From JAJDXW01 sp965223775 (GTDB lineage Bacteria; Pseudomonadota; Gammaproteobacteria; HK1): a DNA stretch of 64,000 nucleotides. Below are positions 41,599-49,992 of this stretch, piece after piece. The notes under the pieces were generated by a model that was given only the letters and a program-made list of their open reading frames with translations, was not told the DNA's origin and made no database searches. Each line of letters begins with the position of its first letter. Within the stretch, counting starts at the first letter, position 1. Where the stretch lies: positions 620,001-684,000 of the forward strand of contig OZ245021.1 in assembly GCA_965223775.1 (NCBI GenBank). Direction: 5' to 3'. The position numbers and the translations under genes were made by a program.

Positions 41599-42636
41599 AT
41601 GCCCATGACGACGCGGATCCCTGCCACCGTGATCACCGGATTCCTCGGCGCGGGCAAGACGAGCCTCATCCGCCACCTCCTCGCCAACGCGAACGGCCGG
41701 CGCCTCGCCCTCGTCATCAACGAGTTCGGCGACATCGGGATCGACGCGGAGATCGTCAAGGGCTGCGGCATCGAGGGCTGCGAGGAGGACGACGTCCTCG
41801 AGCTCGCCAACGGCTGCATCTGCTGCACGGTGGCGGACGACTTCCTGCCCACCATCGAGACCCTGCTCGACCGGGACGTTCCCCCCGATCACATCGTCAT
41901 CGAGACCTCCGGGCTCGCGCTTCCGAAGCCCCTCGTCAAGGCGTTCGGATGGCCGAGCGTGCGTACCCGGGTGACGGTGGACGGGGTGGTCGCGGTGGTC
42001 GATTCCCCGGCGTACGCGGCGGGGCTCTTCGCGGTGGATCCCGCCGCGGTCCAGGCGCAGCGCGAGGCCGACGACGCCCTCGACCACGAGAGCCCGCTCG
42101 AAGAGCTGCTCGAGGAGCAGCTCGCCTGCGCGGACCTCGTCGTGCTCAACAAGGCCGACCTCGTCGACGAGGCCGAGATGCGCCGGATCGGCGACGAGAT
42201 CCGGTCGATGCTTCGCCCCGCCGTGAAACGGATCGTCGCGCGCGAGGGCGCGGTGGACCCGGCCGTGCTGCTCGGGCTCGAGGCCGCGGCGGAGGACGAC
42301 CTCGATTCCCGGCCCTCCCATCTCGACGAGGCGGGCGAGCACGACCATGACGACTTCACGACGTTCAGCGTGGAGATCGGCGAGGTCGACTGTCCGGACG
42401 CGCTCGCGGCCCGGATCGCGGGGACCGTCGCGGCGCACGGGATCCTGCGCGTCAAGGGCTTCGCCGCGGTCGCGGGCAAGGACATGCGCCTCCTCGTTCA
42501 GGGCGTCGGCGAGCGCGTCCGGCACTACTACGACCGCGAGTGGCGGGCCGGCGAGGAGCGCCGCTCGCGGCTGGTGGTGATCGGGGAGACGGGACTCGAC
42601 GAGCCGCGCGTCCGGGAAATGCTCCGGGCGGGCTGA
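41599..42636 (+). CDS. cobW: CobW-type GTPase / metallochaperone
   Basis: 345 residues. Walker A VITGFLGAGKTSLIRHLL, the NEFGDIGID switch and the metal motif ANGCICCTV (CxCC) identify a COG0523 GTPase; position before cobN identifies it as CobW, which supplies Co2+ to B12 synthesis. An acidic/His segment (GEHDHDD) lies near residue 250. Second gene of cobU-cobW-cobN. Confidence 0.94.
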   Translation: MPMTTRIPATVITGFLGAGKTSLIRHLLANANGRRLALVINEFGDIGIDAEIVKGCGIEGCEEDDVLELANGCICCTVADDFLPTIETLLDRDVPPDHIVIETSGLALPKPLVKAFGWPSVRTRVTVDGVVAVVDSPAYAAGLFAVDPAAVQAQREADDALDHESPLEELLEEQLACADLVVLNKADLVDEAEMRRIGDEIRSMLRPAVKRIVAREGAVDPAVLLGLEAAAEDDLDSRPSHLDEAGEHDHDDFTTFSVEIGEVDCPDALAARIAGTVAAHGILRVKGFAAVAGKDMRLLVQGVGERVRHYYDREWRAGEERRSRLVVIGETGLDEPRVREMLRAG

Positions 42637-42712
42637 GCCGGCCGGGCCGAGTCGGCTGGACTGAGTCGGCCGGGCCGGGCCGAGCCCGGGGAGCCGAGGG
42701 GGGAGGGCACCC

Positions 42713-45700
42713 GTGCACCTGCTGCGAGCGAAGGCGGGAGCGGCGGTCGACGAGACCGAGGCGGTCGATCTCGGCCAGACCCCGGGCGACCTCGTCTTCC
42801 TCTCCGCCGCGGACACCGAGCTCGCGAGTCTCGCGGGCGCGCGCGCCGGGTTCGCCGACGACTTCCCGTCGCTCCGGCTCGCGAACCTCATGCAGCTCGG
42901 CCACCCGATGTCGGTGGACCTCTACGTCGAGTCGGTGGTCGCGAACGCGAAGCTCGTCGTCGCGCGGGTGCTGGGGGGCGCCGGCTACTGGCCGTACGGG
43001 GTCGAGCAGATCGTGGAGACCTGCAAGGCCGCGTCGATCCCGCTCGCGCTCCTTCCGGGCGACGACCAGCCGGACCCCGCGTTCGCTTCCCTCGGCACCG
43101 TGTCGGCCGAGTGCACCCATCGCCTGTGGCAGTACTGCGTGCACGGGGGGCCGGCGAACTCCCGCAACCTGCTCGCGTTCGCGGCCGACCTCATCGGGCG
43201 CCCGACCGAGTGGCGGGAGCCCGCTCCGCTGCCGCGGGCCGGCCTCTACCACCCGGAGGTCGGGGCGTGCGGCTTCGAGGAGATCGTCTCGCGGTGGATC
43301 GAAGGGGCCCCCGCCGCCGCCATCGTCTTTTACCGCGCGCATGTCCAGGCGGCCAATGTCGCCCCCGTCGACGCGCTCGTGCACGCCTTGCGCGCGCGCG
43401 GCGTGAACGCACTCCCGCTCTACGTGTCGAGCCTCAAGGACCCGGTCTCCGCGGACCTCGTGGAGGGCATGCTCGAGCACACGCGGGTGCGCCTCGTGCT
43501 GAACGCCACCGGGTTCGCGGTCTCGGCGCCGGGCGCCCTCGCGCGGCGCCGATCCCCCTTCGACACGAGCGGCCGGCCGGTGCTCCAGGTCGTGCTCGCG
43601 GGGGGCCGCGAGGAGGACTGGGAGAGCGGGACGCAGGGGCTCTCCGCGCGCGACATCGCGATGAACGTGGCGCTCCCCGAGGTGGACGGCCGCATCATCG
43701 CCCGCGCGGTGTCGTTCAAGTCCGAGGCGAGGTTCGATGCGCTGACCGAGTGCCCGATCGTCGCGTATGCCCCGCGCGCGGACCGGGTCGCATTCACCGC
43801 CGATCTGGCGCGTGCGTGGATCGACCTCGCGGAGACGCCCGCCGGCGAGCGCCGGGTCGCCATCGTGCTCGCGAACTACCCGAACCGGGACGGGCGGCTC
43901 GGCAACGGCGTCGGGCTCGACACCCCGGCCGGGACCATCGAGCTCCTGCACGCGCTCGCTGCCGCGGGCTACCGGATCGGCGGCATCCCCCCGAGCGGCA
44001 ACGCCCTCATCGAGGCGATCGTGGCCGGCCCGACCAACGCGGGGGTCGCCGGGCGCGAGATCCGCGAGCGGCTCGCCCTCGACGACTACCTCGCGTTCTT
44101 CGCCGCCCTCCCCGGGGCGGTGCAGGGGGCCGTCCGCGAGCGATGGGGGGAACCTGAGGGCGACCCGTTCTTCCTGGAGGCGGCGGAAGGCACCGGCGCG
44201 AGCGCGGGGGCGGTGCCGGTGCCGGGCGCGGCGTTCGCGATCCCGGCAATCCGCTTCGGCAACGTCACGGTCGGGCTCCAGCCGGCGCGGGGCTACCACA
44301 TCGACCCCGCCGCCACCTACCACGACCCCGACCTCGTCCCCCCGCACGGCTACTTCGCGTTCTACGCCTGGCTGCGGGCCCGGGTGCACGCCGTGGTGCA
44401 AATGGGGAAGCACGGAAACCTCGAATGGCTGCCCGGCAAGGCCCTCGCCCTCTCCGCCGCGTGCTTTCCGGAGGCGGCGCTCGGCCCCCTGCCGCACGTC
44501 TATCCGTTCATCGTCAACGACCCGGGCGAGGGCACCCAGGCGAAGCGCCGCGCCCAGGCGGTCATCGTCGACCACCTCACCCCGCCCCTCACCCGGGCGG
44601 GGACCTATGGTCCGCTCGCCGACCTCGAGCGCCTCGTCGACGAGTACTACGAGGCGTCGGGGGTGGACCCGCGGCGTCTCGCGGTCCTCCGCGACGAGAT
44701 CCTCGAGCTGGTCGCCCGTCTCGGACTCGACCGGGACTGTGGCATCGCGCCCGGCGACGACGCGGGGTCAGCGCTCGGCAAGCTCGACGCCTATCTCTGC
44801 GAGCTCAAGGAGATGCAGATCCGGGACGGCCTGCACGTCTTCGGCCGGAGCCCGGACGAGGAGCGGCTTCTCGACCTCCTGGTCGCGCTCGTGCGCGTGC
44901 CCCGCGGCGCGGACGAGGGCGCGAGCGCGTCCATCACCCGGGCGCTTGCCCGCGATCTCGGGCTCGACGGCTTCGACCCGCTCGACTGCGATCTCGGGGC
45001 CGCGTGGACCGGGGCCCGACCCGCGGCGCTCGCCAACGCGCTCGCCAACGGCCAAGCGGCGCCGTGGCGGACGGCGGGGGACACCGTCGAGCGCCTCGAG
45101 GCGCTTGCGCGCGCCCTCGTCGGCGGAAGCCGCCCGTGCCCGGAGACGTGGGCCGGCACCCGGGCGGTGCTCGCGGAGGCGAACGAGCGGATCCGGCCCG
45201 CGGTCGAAGCGTGCGCGGAGGCGGAGATCCGGGGGGTGCTCACCGCTCTCGACGGGCGCTTCCTCGAGCCCGGGCCGTCCGGCGCCCCGACCCGCGGTCG
45301 GCCCGACGTGCTCCCGACCGGGCGCAACTTCTACTCCGTCGATACCCGCACCGTCCCCACCGCGGCCGCCTGGCGGCTCGGCTGGAAGTCCGCGGAGCTG
45401 CTCGTCGAGCGCCACCGCCAGGAGCAGGGCGAGTGGCCGCGGCGGATGGCGCTCTCCGCATGGGGCACGTCGAACATGCGCACCGGGGGCGACGACATCG
45501 CCCAGGGGCTCGCCCTGATGGGGGTGCGCCCGGCGTGGGAGCCGAGCTCCGGGCGGGTCACCGGCTTCGAGATCCTCCCCCTCAGCCTCCTCGACCGCCC
45601 GCGGGTCGACGTGACACTACGGGTATCGGGGTTCTTCCGTGACGCGTTCCCGGCCCAGGTCGCGCTCTTCGACGCGGCCGCGCGCGCGGTGGCCCGCCTC

Positions 45701-46501
45701 GACGAGCCCGAGCGCGGCAACCCGCTCGCCACCGCCTACGCGGCCGACGTCGCGCGCCTCGCGGCCGGCGGGGCGTCGCGGGCGGACGCCGAGCGCCGGG
45801 CTGGATACCGGGTCTTCGGCTCGCGTCCCGGCGCCTACGGGGCGGGACTCCAGGCCCTCATCGACGAGCGGGGATGGCGCGAGGAGGCCGACCTCGCCCG
45901 CGCCTGGATCGTGTGGGGCGGCTACGCATACGGCGGTGAGGCGGAGGGCTCCGCGGAGCACGCGATGTTCGAGACGCGCCTTCACGGGGTGGAGGCGGTG
46001 GTCCACAACCAGGACAACCGCGAGCACGATCTCCTCGACTCCGACGACTACTACCAGTTCGAGGGGGGCATGGCGGCGGCGGTGCACCACCTCTCGGGGG
46101 CGCGCCCGGCGGTCTGGCACAACGACCACTCGCGTCCCGAGAGCCCCCGGATACGCCGGCTCGAAGAGGAGATCGCCCGCGTGGTGCGCGCCCGGGTGGT
46201 CAACCCGAAGTGGATCCGGGGGGTCATGCGGCACGGCTACAAGGGCGCGTTCGAGATGGCGGCGACGGTGGACTACATGTTCGCGTTCGCGGCGACCGCG
46301 CGCGCAGTCGGCGACCACCACTTCGACGCGGTGTTCGAGGCCTATGTCGAGGACCGCGAGGTTCGCGCGTTCTTCGACGAGAACAACCCGGCCGCGCTCC
46401 GCGAGATCGCCGAGCGGCTCGCCGAGGCGGTCGAGCGCGGGCTGTGGCGCCCGCGCTCGAACTCCGCCCACGTCGTCCTCGAAGACCTCGCGGCCGGGTG
46501 A
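42713..46501 (+). CDS. cobN: Cobaltochelatase subunit CobN
   Basis: 1262 residues from GTG 42713, normal length. The start MHLLRAKAGAAVDETEAVDL and blocks such as VQMGKHGNLEWLPGKALALS, GRNFYSVDTRTVPTAAAW and QDNREHDLLDSDDYYQFEGG are diagnostic of CobN, the large porphyrin-binding subunit of the aerobic-type late cobalt chelatase. CobS and CobT are not in this window. Its presence beside the early-cobalt genes cbiX, cbiD and cbiG is notable. The 75 bp before the start contain imperfect gagtcggccggg repeats. Confidence 0.96.
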   Translation: MHLLRAKAGAAVDETEAVDLGQTPGDLVFLSAADTELASLAGARAGFADDFPSLRLANLMQLGHPMSVDLYVESVVANAKLVVARVLGGAGYWPYGVEQIVETCKAASIPLALLPGDDQPDPAFASLGTVSAECTHRLWQYCVHGGPANSRNLLAFAADLIGRPTEWREPAPLPRAGLYHPEVGACGFEEIVSRWIEGAPAAAIVFYRAHVQAANVAPVDALVHALRARGVNALPLYVSSLKDPVSADLVEGMLEHTRVRLVLNATGFAVSAPGALARRRSPFDTSGRPVLQVVLAGGREEDWESGTQGLSARDIAMNVALPEVDGRIIARAVSFKSEARFDALTECPIVAYAPRADRVAFTADLARAWIDLAETPAGERRVAIVLANYPNRDGRLGNGVGLDTPAGTIELLHALAAAGYRIGGIPPSGNALIEAIVAGPTNAGVAGREIRERLALDDYLAFFAALPGAVQGAVRERWGEPEGDPFFLEAAEGTGASAGAVPVPGAAFAIPAIRFGNVTVGLQPARGYHIDPAATYHDPDLVPPHGYFAFYAWLRARVHAVVQMGKHGNLEWLPGKALALSAACFPEAALGPLPHVYPFIVNDPGEGTQAKRRAQAVIVDHLTPPLTRAGTYGPLADLERLVDEYYEASGVDPRRLAVLRDEILELVARLGLDRDCGIAPGDDAGSALGKLDAYLCELKEMQIRDGLHVFGRSPDEERLLDLLVALVRVPRGADEGASASITRALARDLGLDGFDPLDCDLGAAWTGARPAALANALANGQAAPWRTAGDTVERLEALARALVGGSRPCPETWAGTRAVLAEANERIRPAVEACAEAEIRGVLTALDGRFLEPGPSGAPTRGRPDVLPTGRNFYSVDTRTVPTAAAWRLGWKSAELLVERHRQEQGEWPRRMALSAWGTSNMRTGGDDIAQGLALMGVRPAWEPSSGRVTGFEILPLSLLDRPRVDVTLRVSGFFRDAFPAQVALFDAAARAVARLDEPERGNPLATAYAADVARLAAGGASRADAERRAGYRVFGSRPGAYGAGLQALIDERGWREEADLARAWIVWGGYAYGGEAEGSAEHAMFETRLHGVEAVVHNQDNREHDLLDSDDYYQFEGGMAAAVHHLSGARPAVWHNDHSRPESPRIRRLEEEIARVVRARVVNPKWIRGVMRHGYKGAFEMAATVDYMFAFAATARAVGDHHFDAVFEAYVEDREVRAFFDENNPAALREIAERLAEAVERGLWRPRSNSAHVVLEDLAAG

Positions 46502-46557
46502 GCCCCCCGGCCACCCGGCCGCGGCACTCCAGGGCGTTGCCGGCCGCGGCCGCGGCG

Positions 46558-46896
46558 CTAACCCGGTATGCCGCGATGTCGAGCGCGGTCCACGACTCGC
46601 CCGAGCCAGTCGAATCCGCCCCACGTTATCGACAAGATCCGGACCGTGCGGGTGTCCTCGCGGACCTCCAACGCGATCACCCCTTTGCCGGCGCTCGGGA
46701 TCGCGCGGAGACCGGGCGTTATCTCGTCTCTCCTGGTTCCACGGTAAGGGTTCTCGGCGAGAGAACTGGCATCCTTGTCGAGAGCGGCGATCTTCTCCGC
46801 GACGGATCGAGGCGTCGTGTGTTCGAGCAGGAAGCTGGCGATCCGGGCGATATCTCTCGCGACGAGCGGATGCCGGACGACCCTAAACCGGGTCAT
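46558..46896 (-). CDS. parE: ParE/RelE-type toxin
   Basis: 112 residues from ATG 46896. Reads RFRVVRHPLVARDIARIASF, ENPYRGTRRDEITPGLRAIP and ALEVREDTRTVRILSITWGG, the ParE/RelE fold. Overlaps the antitoxin by 14 bases, the typical ParDE order. Confidence 0.88.
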   Translation of the reverse strand: MTRFRVVRHPLVARDIARIASFLLEHTTPRSVAEKIAALDKDASSLAENPYRGTRRDEITPGLRAIPSAGKGVIALEVREDTRTVRILSITWGGFDWLGRVVDRARHRGIPG

Positions 46897-47167
46897 CGCT
46901 TCCGCGGTTCGCGAGCATCCGTTCGAGCATTCGCGTGAAGTCTCCCGGGGCGTGTTCCACGAATTCGCCATCCGGGGTCTCGGCCCGGCGGCGGATCTCT
47001 TCCACCATGGCGTCCAGCATGGCCCTGCGCTCGCCTTCTTCTTCCCGAAGCCTCTGAATGCCGGCCGCGACGACGGCGCTCACCGACCCGAACTCGCCCC
47101 GCTCCACCGCTGCCTTCGCGAAGGCATGGTGCTCGTCGATAAAGGACACAGCAGACTTGACGGTCAT
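46883..47167 (-). CDS. parD: ParD-type antitoxin
   Basis: 94 residues: MTVKSAVSFIDEHHAFAKAA then GEFGSVSAVVAAGIQRLREE, a ParD ribbon-helix-helix, with a toxin-binding tail. Upstream of and overlapping parE. A long AT-rich palindrome begins 55 bp upstream of the start. Confidence 0.9.
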   Translation of the reverse strand: MTVKSAVSFIDEHHAFAKAAVERGEFGSVSAVVAAGIQRLREEEGERRAMLDAMVEEIRRRAETPDGEFVEHAPGDFTRMLERMLANRGSDDPV

Positions 47168-47221
47168 GCCGGAACGGTATCACGTGGTCATACCGGCATC
47201 AACGACCCTCGCCCTCCGATG

Positions 47222-47282
47222 GTTTATGCCGAAGTTAGCGAATTTATCGGTTTTCCATAATATCGCTAACTTTGGTATAAAC
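47222..47282. promoter_or_regulatory. Large AT-rich palindrome upstream of parDE
   Basis: Arms of 26 bp (47222-47247 and 47257-47282) match at 22 positions around a nine-base loop; the core is aagttagcga...tcgctaactt. It could be the ParD operator or a separate regulatory site or mobile relic. Confidence 0.55.
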
Positions 47283-47604
47283 GGCCGATGAACCCGCAGG
47301 TCCGGGTCGATCACACGAGTTCGCAAACGGTCATACTTTGGGGCGCGCCGCCCGGAAGCCGTGCTCGCCCGGCCACCTCGGTCCGCGGCTACCCCTCTTC
47401 CGCCCGCAGCCCGAATCGGCTCCCGGTGAGAGATGGTATCCGCCCCGTCGTTTGGATCCCGGGAGACCGCGGACACCGCACCGTTCAGCGCAGCCCGCCT
47501 CTCTCCGTTCTCCGAGTAGCGAGCTGCCCCACGCCTTCGCTCACGCTTCCATCCCGGATTCGATTTCCAGCGACAGGCGGTTGCGAAGTAGACTTGCGCT
47601 GGCG
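47283..47604. other. Intergenic stretch without recognised gene
   Basis: Short open frames in all directions; none with family resemblance. Confidence 0.4.
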
Positions 47605-47895
47605 ATGGTCGGCCACACCTCACGGAGCGACACGAGCCGCGGCGCTGAGGCTGCGCAGCTTGCGGTACTGCGGCGCATGGGGCCGGGTGGCCGACTCCGG
47701 GCCGGGCTCCGTTTCAGCCGCTCGATGATCGCTCTCTCTCGTGCTGCGTTGCGGGCGCGAAACCCCGGCCTCGACGAGCGGGCGGTGCAGCTCCTCTGGA
47801 TCGAGCAGAACTACGGTGCCGACCTCGCGCGAGAAGTCGAGCGTCACCAGAGAGCCGTCGGATGGACGGGCACGATGACCTCGTCACCGCGCTGA
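47605..47895 (+). CDS. Conserved small protein upstream of a nucleotidyltransferase
   Basis: 96 residues from ATG 47605. It reads GHTSRSDTSRGAEAAQLAVL, RRMGPGGRLRAGLRFSRSMI and ARNPGLDERAVQLLW, a helical pattern I know as an unnamed family encoded next to AbiEii-like nucleotidyltransferases, possibly an antitoxin. It overlaps the next frame by 34 bases. Function not established. Confidence 0.55.
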   Translation: MVGHTSRSDTSRGAEAAQLAVLRRMGPGGRLRAGLRFSRSMIALSRAALRARNPGLDERAVQLLWIEQNYGADLAREVERHQRAVGWTGTMTSSPR

Positions 47896-48020
47896 CGCCG
47901 TTCATCGACCTCCTGGACCGTCTGGGAGTCGCTTGGTACGTGGGCGGCTCCGTTGCGAGCACGGTACACGGCCGCTTTCGGGCCACGAGCGCGGTTAGGT
48001 CAGCCGTGTCGCCCTCGTGA
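47862..48020 (+). pseudogene. Nucleotidyltransferase toxin-like protein, truncated
   Basis: 52 codons from ATG 47862. Contains FIDLLDRLGVAWYVGGSVAS and HGRFRATSAV, the first motif of AbiEii/DUF6036-like nucleotidyltransferases (GGSvAs...R.T.D). The second Asp motif and the remaining 150-200 residues are gone; the frame ends before a VOC gene of opposite strand. Confidence 0.6.
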
Positions 48021-48070
48021 CGGCCGCATTGCCGGAGCAAGCGGTCGCGAAGCCAGGGTTCTTCGCGAGG

Positions 48071-48514
48071 TCAACCGGCGAACATCTCGTCGAGGCGGCG
48101 CTGCATCTCCTCCTGGGAGAGCGGCTCGATGAGCTGCGAGACGATCCAGACGTGGCCGAAGGGGTCCTCGATGCGTCCCGCGCGGTATCCGTAGAACTGG
48201 TCGCCAACGGGGATGAGGACCTTGGCGCCCGCCCGCTCCGCCGCTTCCACCGTCGCGTCCGCGTTCTCGACGTCGAGCGCGAGCCGGACCGGCGTTCCGC
48301 CGAGCGAGCGCGGTTCGGCGGTGCCGAAGTCGGGGTTGTGCTCCGCGAGCATGACGGTCGCGGTCCCGATCCGGAACTCGGTGTGGACGATGCTCCCGTC
48401 GGGGGCGGTGAGCCGGGGTCCGGACTCTACCGCCCCGAATGCCCGGGCGTAGAAGTCGAGCGCCGCGCCCGCGTCGACGACGGTGATGTAGGGGGAGACG
48501 TGGTTGGCGGACAT
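48071..48514 (-). CDS. VOC family (glyoxalase/bleomycin-resistance-like) protein
   Basis: 147 residues from ATG 48514: SPYITVVDAGAALDFYARAF, SIVHTEFRIGTATVMLAEH and IEDPFGHVWIV. This is the PhnB-like VOC pattern with an insertion-free two-module fold. Substrate unknown. The C-terminus (QEEMQRRLDEMFAG) is characteristic of this subgroup. Single gene. Confidence 0.88.
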   Translation of the reverse strand: MSANHVSPYITVVDAGAALDFYARAFGAVESGPRLTAPDGSIVHTEFRIGTATVMLAEHNPDFGTAEPRSLGGTPVRLALDVENADATVEAAERAGAKVLIPVGDQFYGYRAGRIEDPFGHVWIVSQLIEPLSQEEMQRRLDEMFAG

Positions 48515-48643
48515 GGAGGTGCTCTGCGGGTGGCCGGGAGGCGGCAGTGTAGCCTCGCCCGACGCCGGGAAAAGGGGTAGGGTGCACAGCCCGTCTCCAC
48601 ATGCGCGATCATCGGGGCGGAGTCGCGAAATGGAGGGAGTCCG

Positions 48644-49129
48644 GTGGGCTTGGCGAATGCGAAGATTCATCTGCGGAATCCAAGACTGCCGGAGCTGGAG
48701 GCGGTAGAGATTGACGCGTTGGCGGATACCGGGGCGGTGCATCTGTGCATTCCGGCGCACATCCAGATTCAGCTTCAGCTCGAGGAGATGGACACCAAGG
48801 AGGTGACCCTGGCCGACGGGAGCCGGAAGCTCGTGCCGCACGTGGGACCAGTCGAGCTGCGTTACCGGAACCGGGTCGGCTTTGCGGGCGCGTTGGTAAT
48901 GGGAGACGAGCCCTTGCTCGGGGTGATCCCGATGGAAGACATGGATTTGGTCGTCGTGCCCAGGACGAGAGAGGCAATCGTCAATCCGCTCAACCCCAAC
49001 GTGGCGTCTTCCATCGCCAGGCAGGCAGCCCGCCCGGGCCACGACGAACTCGACCTCACGGCGTCGTCCGGTGGACGAGGCTTGTGTGCAGAGGTCGAGG
49101 TGGCTACAGTAGCTACATTATGGCGATGA
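48644..49129 (+). CDS. Clan AA (retropepsin-like) aspartic protease
   Basis: 161 codons from GTG 48644 (preceded by GGAGGGAG). The catalytic motif is ALADTGAVHLCIP; the family blocks KEVTLADGSRKLVPHVGPVE and LLGVIPMEDMDLVV follow. Homology ends near residue 125 (NPNVASSIA); the rest may be read-through after loss of the usual stop. Single-motif proteins of this family act as dimers. Role unknown, often found near toxin-antitoxin genes. Confidence 0.75.
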   Translation: MGLANAKIHLRNPRLPELEAVEIDALADTGAVHLCIPAHIQIQLQLEEMDTKEVTLADGSRKLVPHVGPVELRYRNRVGFAGALVMGDEPLLGVIPMEDMDLVVVPRTREAIVNPLNPNVASSIARQAARPGHDELDLTASSGGRGLCAEVEVATVATLWR

Positions 49130-49407
49130 TGGTCGGCTCGCGGGAGCTCAAGAACCGGTTGGGGACCTACCTCCGCCAGGTAAGGAGTGGAGCGACGATC
49201 GTGGTAACGGATCGCGGTGCTCCGGTCGCCGAGCTTCGGCCCGTATCGCCCGCCGCGACGGAGGAACAGGAAAGACTGGACGCCCTCGTCGCGGCCGGTC
49301 TGCTCGCCCCCCGAACGAGCGCCCGGTTGGCCGAACGGGAGCCTTTCTCGGTCAAGGACGGCGATGTTTCGGATGCCATCCGCGAGGAACGCGAGGACCG
49401 CCTTTGA
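49120..49407 (+). CDS. Phd/YefM-type antitoxin
   Basis: 95 residues from ATG 49120; ATGs at 49126 and 49129 are alternatives. It reads VGSRELKNRLGTYLRQVRSG and TIVVTDRGAPVAELRPVSP, the Phd/YefM DNA-binding domain, with a toxin-binding tail ending DAIREEREDRL. Coupled to the VapC toxin (TTGA overlap). Confidence 0.9.
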   Translation: MAMMVGSRELKNRLGTYLRQVRSGATIVVTDRGAPVAELRPVSPAATEEQERLDALVAAGLLAPRTSARLAEREPFSVKDGDVSDAIREEREDRL

Positions 49408-49844
49408 TCGCGTACTTCGACTCGAGCGCCCTGGTCAAGCGCTACCTCCGGGAGAGCCATAGCGATCGCGTGCTGGTGCTCCTGAAGGAAACCACCCCCG
49501 CGACGAGCCGGTTCTCCTCCGTGGAGATTGCATCCGCCCTTGCCCGGCGGTGCCGTGAAGGACGCCTGGACGATTCCCTTCGGCATCGATTGCTGCGAGA
49601 CCTGGACGACGATCTGGACTCGTTCTATCTCGTGGAGCTCATGCCGGAGGTCGTTCGGACGGCTCGCGAGCTGCTGGAGCGAAATCGGCTGCGGGCGGTG
49701 GATGCGCTGCAGTTGGCGTCCTCGCTGGTGCTGCAACGCCGCGTTCAGAGCCCGGTGCTCTTCGTCGCCTTCGATCGAGCGCTGAACGAGGCGGCGATCC
49801 GGGAAGGCGCCGAAGTCCTTGGTGCGGGAGCGGGGCGAGTGTGA
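49404..49844 (+). CDS. vapC: VapC-type PIN-domain toxin
   Basis: 146 residues from TTG 49404, overlapping the antitoxin stop. Acidic PIN residues occur in YFDSSALVKRYLRE, SSVEIASALARR and RAVDALQLASSLVL. A complete ribonuclease toxin, of a different subgroup from the one at 12609. Confidence 0.9.
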   Translation: MIAYFDSSALVKRYLRESHSDRVLVLLKETTPATSRFSSVEIASALARRCREGRLDDSLRHRLLRDLDDDLDSFYLVELMPEVVRTARELLERNRLRAVDALQLASSLVLQRRVQSPVLFVAFDRALNEAAIREGAEVLGAGAGRV

Positions 49845-49992
49845 CGCCGGGATCTCTCGCATGGCTCCGCGAGAGACGCGTCCTGGCCGACGGGCTCACC
49901 GAGGACGAGTCGGTTTCGGATCGGCAGTCCGGAATCCTTGCGGCGGTTCGAGGGAGTGGCGGCGGGCCCCTCAACGTACGCGTGGGGGCGGC

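Noticed and set aside
49846..49989. A short GTG-started open frame before cobQ
   Set aside because: 48 codons with no family resemblance and no ribosome-binding site stand-out; not supported as a gene.
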